A stretch of DNA of 14,829 nt from an uncultured Treponema sp. GTDB taxonomy: Bacteria > Spirochaetota > Spirochaetia > Treponematales > Treponemataceae. Both the position numbers and the translations under genes were made by a program. Under the pieces are notes generated by a model. It was not told where the DNA came from. It ran no database searches and saw nothing but the letters and a program-made list of their open reading frames with translations. This document shows, in pieces, positions 13,703 through 14,829 of this stretch; position 1 is the first letter of the stretch; each line of letters opens with the position of its first letter. Where the stretch lies: positions 1 through 14,829 of the forward strand of contig CALGGS010000194.1 in NCBI GenBank assembly GCA_937915735.1. The letters are read 5' to 3'.

Positions 13703-14829
13703 ATGAGTAAAAAAATCTTAATTTTAGAGCCGTCTTTGACAATGCAGTCGATTTTCAGAAAAAGTCTGCGAAAATCAGATATTGAGATAAAATTCAACGC
13801 AAATGGAATCCGCTTTCTCGTCATGCTCTATAATTCGCTTCCCGATGCGATTTTAATTAACGCAAGAAATATGAATCCTTTTTGTACGGAACTTTGTCGT
13901 CTGGTGAAAAGTATTGCCCGTTTTGACTCTGTCCCGATTGGCGTTTATGCGACTAGCGATTTTTTGTTCTCCGATGAATTTAAGGCAGTTTGTGGCGCAG
14001 ATTCTTTTATCAATTTTGACGGTGAAACAATTCAAGAAGATATTGAGAGTCTTTGCGCAAAAAAAGGCACGACTCTCGCTCTTCCACAGGAAAACGACAT
14101 AGTGAAAGCCGCCATTACCGAAAAAATCTTCTCAATGATAAAGAATTTGGAGTCGCTTCCGAAAATTATATCTTCATTTTTAAGCCTTCTTGCCGAAACT
14201 TGCGAGTTGCCAATTGCCTCGCTTTTTATGAAAACAGACGATGAGCCACTCGGATTTTATGTGTGTGCCGATAATTTCACCGACGAGCAGAAAAATGACT
14301 TTCTCAAAGTCTGTGCAACGGATTTTGAGGAGCGATTTTCCAATCTGAATAGTGCGGATATTGTTCCGCAAAAACTTGACTCCGAAATTCAACTTGATAA
14401 ATACAATTCCGATGACCTGCCGCTTTCTGCCTACCATCTTTCACCAATTACTGACGAAAACGGCGAGATTTTTGGAACGGTTCACGCGGTTCGGAGCGGG
14501 GGCTTTACGACAAAGCAACTAGATTTGTTCGCTTATTCTGTTAAGACTCTGAGTATTCTTTTAAAAATCGCTGTTCTCGTCAAAAAGAAAATTAAATTCG
14601 AGAGGAACATCAGAAAAGCCTTCAGCCGTTTCGTGCCAGAACAGATTATTGACGAGCTTGTTTCTGGAGTCGAAAAGGAGGCAAAGGTTGGTGTCGGCGA
14701 AAAGCGGGATGTGGCTATCCTCTTTTCTGATATCCGTTCTTTTACTAACATAAGCGAAAGGAACAAGCCTGAGACTATCGTTGCATTTTTGAACAGATAT
14801 TTTACGATTATGTGCACGATTATAAAAAA
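13703..14829 (+). CDS. Class III adenylate/guanylate cyclase with pseudo-receiver, C-terminus off the right edge
   Basis: The frame is open for 375 codons to the window edge. ATG 13703 has AGGAG 6 nt upstream and lies 14 nt after the preceding stop. Residues 1-118 resemble a CheY-type receiver (KKILILEPSLTMQSIFRKSL), but the acidic pair is reduced to E9, the phospho-acceptor position is N53 (DAILINARN) and the conserved Lys appears replaced by N104. Residues ~135-295 look like a GAF-type sensor, ending in a helix. The cyclase homology begins at ~308 with FSRFVPEQIIDELV and includes AILFSDIRSFTNISE, where D343 is the first metal-binding Asp. The remaining catalytic residues, and thus ATP/GTP specificity, lie outside. 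Its place at the end of the che operon suggests that array state influences cyclic-nucleotide production; this is inference. Confidence 0.85.
   Translation, partial: MSKKILILEPSLTMQSIFRKSLRKSDIEIKFNANGIRFLVMLYNSLPDAILINARNMNPFCTELCRLVKSIARFDSVPIGVYATSDFLFSDEFKAVCGADSFINFDGETIQEDIESLCAKKGTTLALPQENDIVKAAITEKIFSMIKNLESLPKIISSFLSLLAETCELPIASLFMKTDDEPLGFYVCADNFTDEQKNDFLKVCATDFEERFSNLNSADIVPQKLDSEIQLDKYNSDDLPLSAYHLSPITDENGEIFGTVHAVRSGGFTTKQLDLFAYSVKTLSILLKIAVLVKKKIKFERNIRKAFSRFVPEQIIDELVSGVEKEAKVGVGEKRDVAILFSDIRSFTNISERNKPETIVAFLNRYFTIMCTIIK

Overview
The window looks like chromosomal DNA of a spirochaete, most likely a Treponema-type host-associated or gut species. This rests on gene content and style (moderately AT-rich DNA, a Ser/Thr-rich lipoprotein protease, a TTG start on tatD, a chemosensory operon with divergent receptors). 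It is an inference, not a database match. No tRNA, rRNA, CRISPR array, insertion sequence or integrase was seen.

Layout. (1) Positions 1-733, minus strand: the N-terminal 244 codons of an uncharacterised protein that runs off the left edge. (2) 778-2595, minus: a lipoprotein with an HEFQH zinc-protease motif, resembling peptidase family M30. It lies just upstream of (1), probably in the same transcript. (3) 2841-3059, minus: a 72-residue protein of unknown function followed by a hairpin/T-tract terminator. (4) 3181-6061, plus: a TatD-family metal-dependent hydrolase, then a single polypeptide that fuses an OppC/DppC-type permease to an OppD/DppD-type ATPase. (5) 6139-14829, plus: a tightly packed chemosensory operon.

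The operon has a promoter with a perfect 14-bp palindrome in its spacer. It encodes two chemoreceptors, CheW, CheB, CheR, a CheA-derived protein and the start of a class III nucleotide cyclase cut by the right edge. Genes overlap by 4-20 nt or are separated by at most 16 nt.

The operon is the interesting part. It contains receptors, coupling protein and both adaptation enzymes, but no histidine kinase. In the CheA position sits a protein with an Hpt-like domain whose phospho-accepting His is replaced by Ser, a CheA-type dimerisation (P3) segment, a CheW-like P5 domain and an intact-looking receiver; the P2 and ATP-binding P4 domains are missing. CheB has no receiver domain. The final gene starts with a receiver-like domain lacking the phospho-Asp, followed by a GAF-like region and a cyclase domain. 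The simplest reading is a kinase-less scaffold array, possibly tied to cyclic-nucleotide signalling or dependent on a CheA encoded elsewhere.

The two receptors have unrelated sensor regions but share a 798-bp signalling-domain segment with one nucleotide difference. The repeat extends through the Shine-Dalgarno and start codon of the following gene. This points to very recent gene conversion or domain shuffling, and makes clean deletion of the second sensor by recombination possible.
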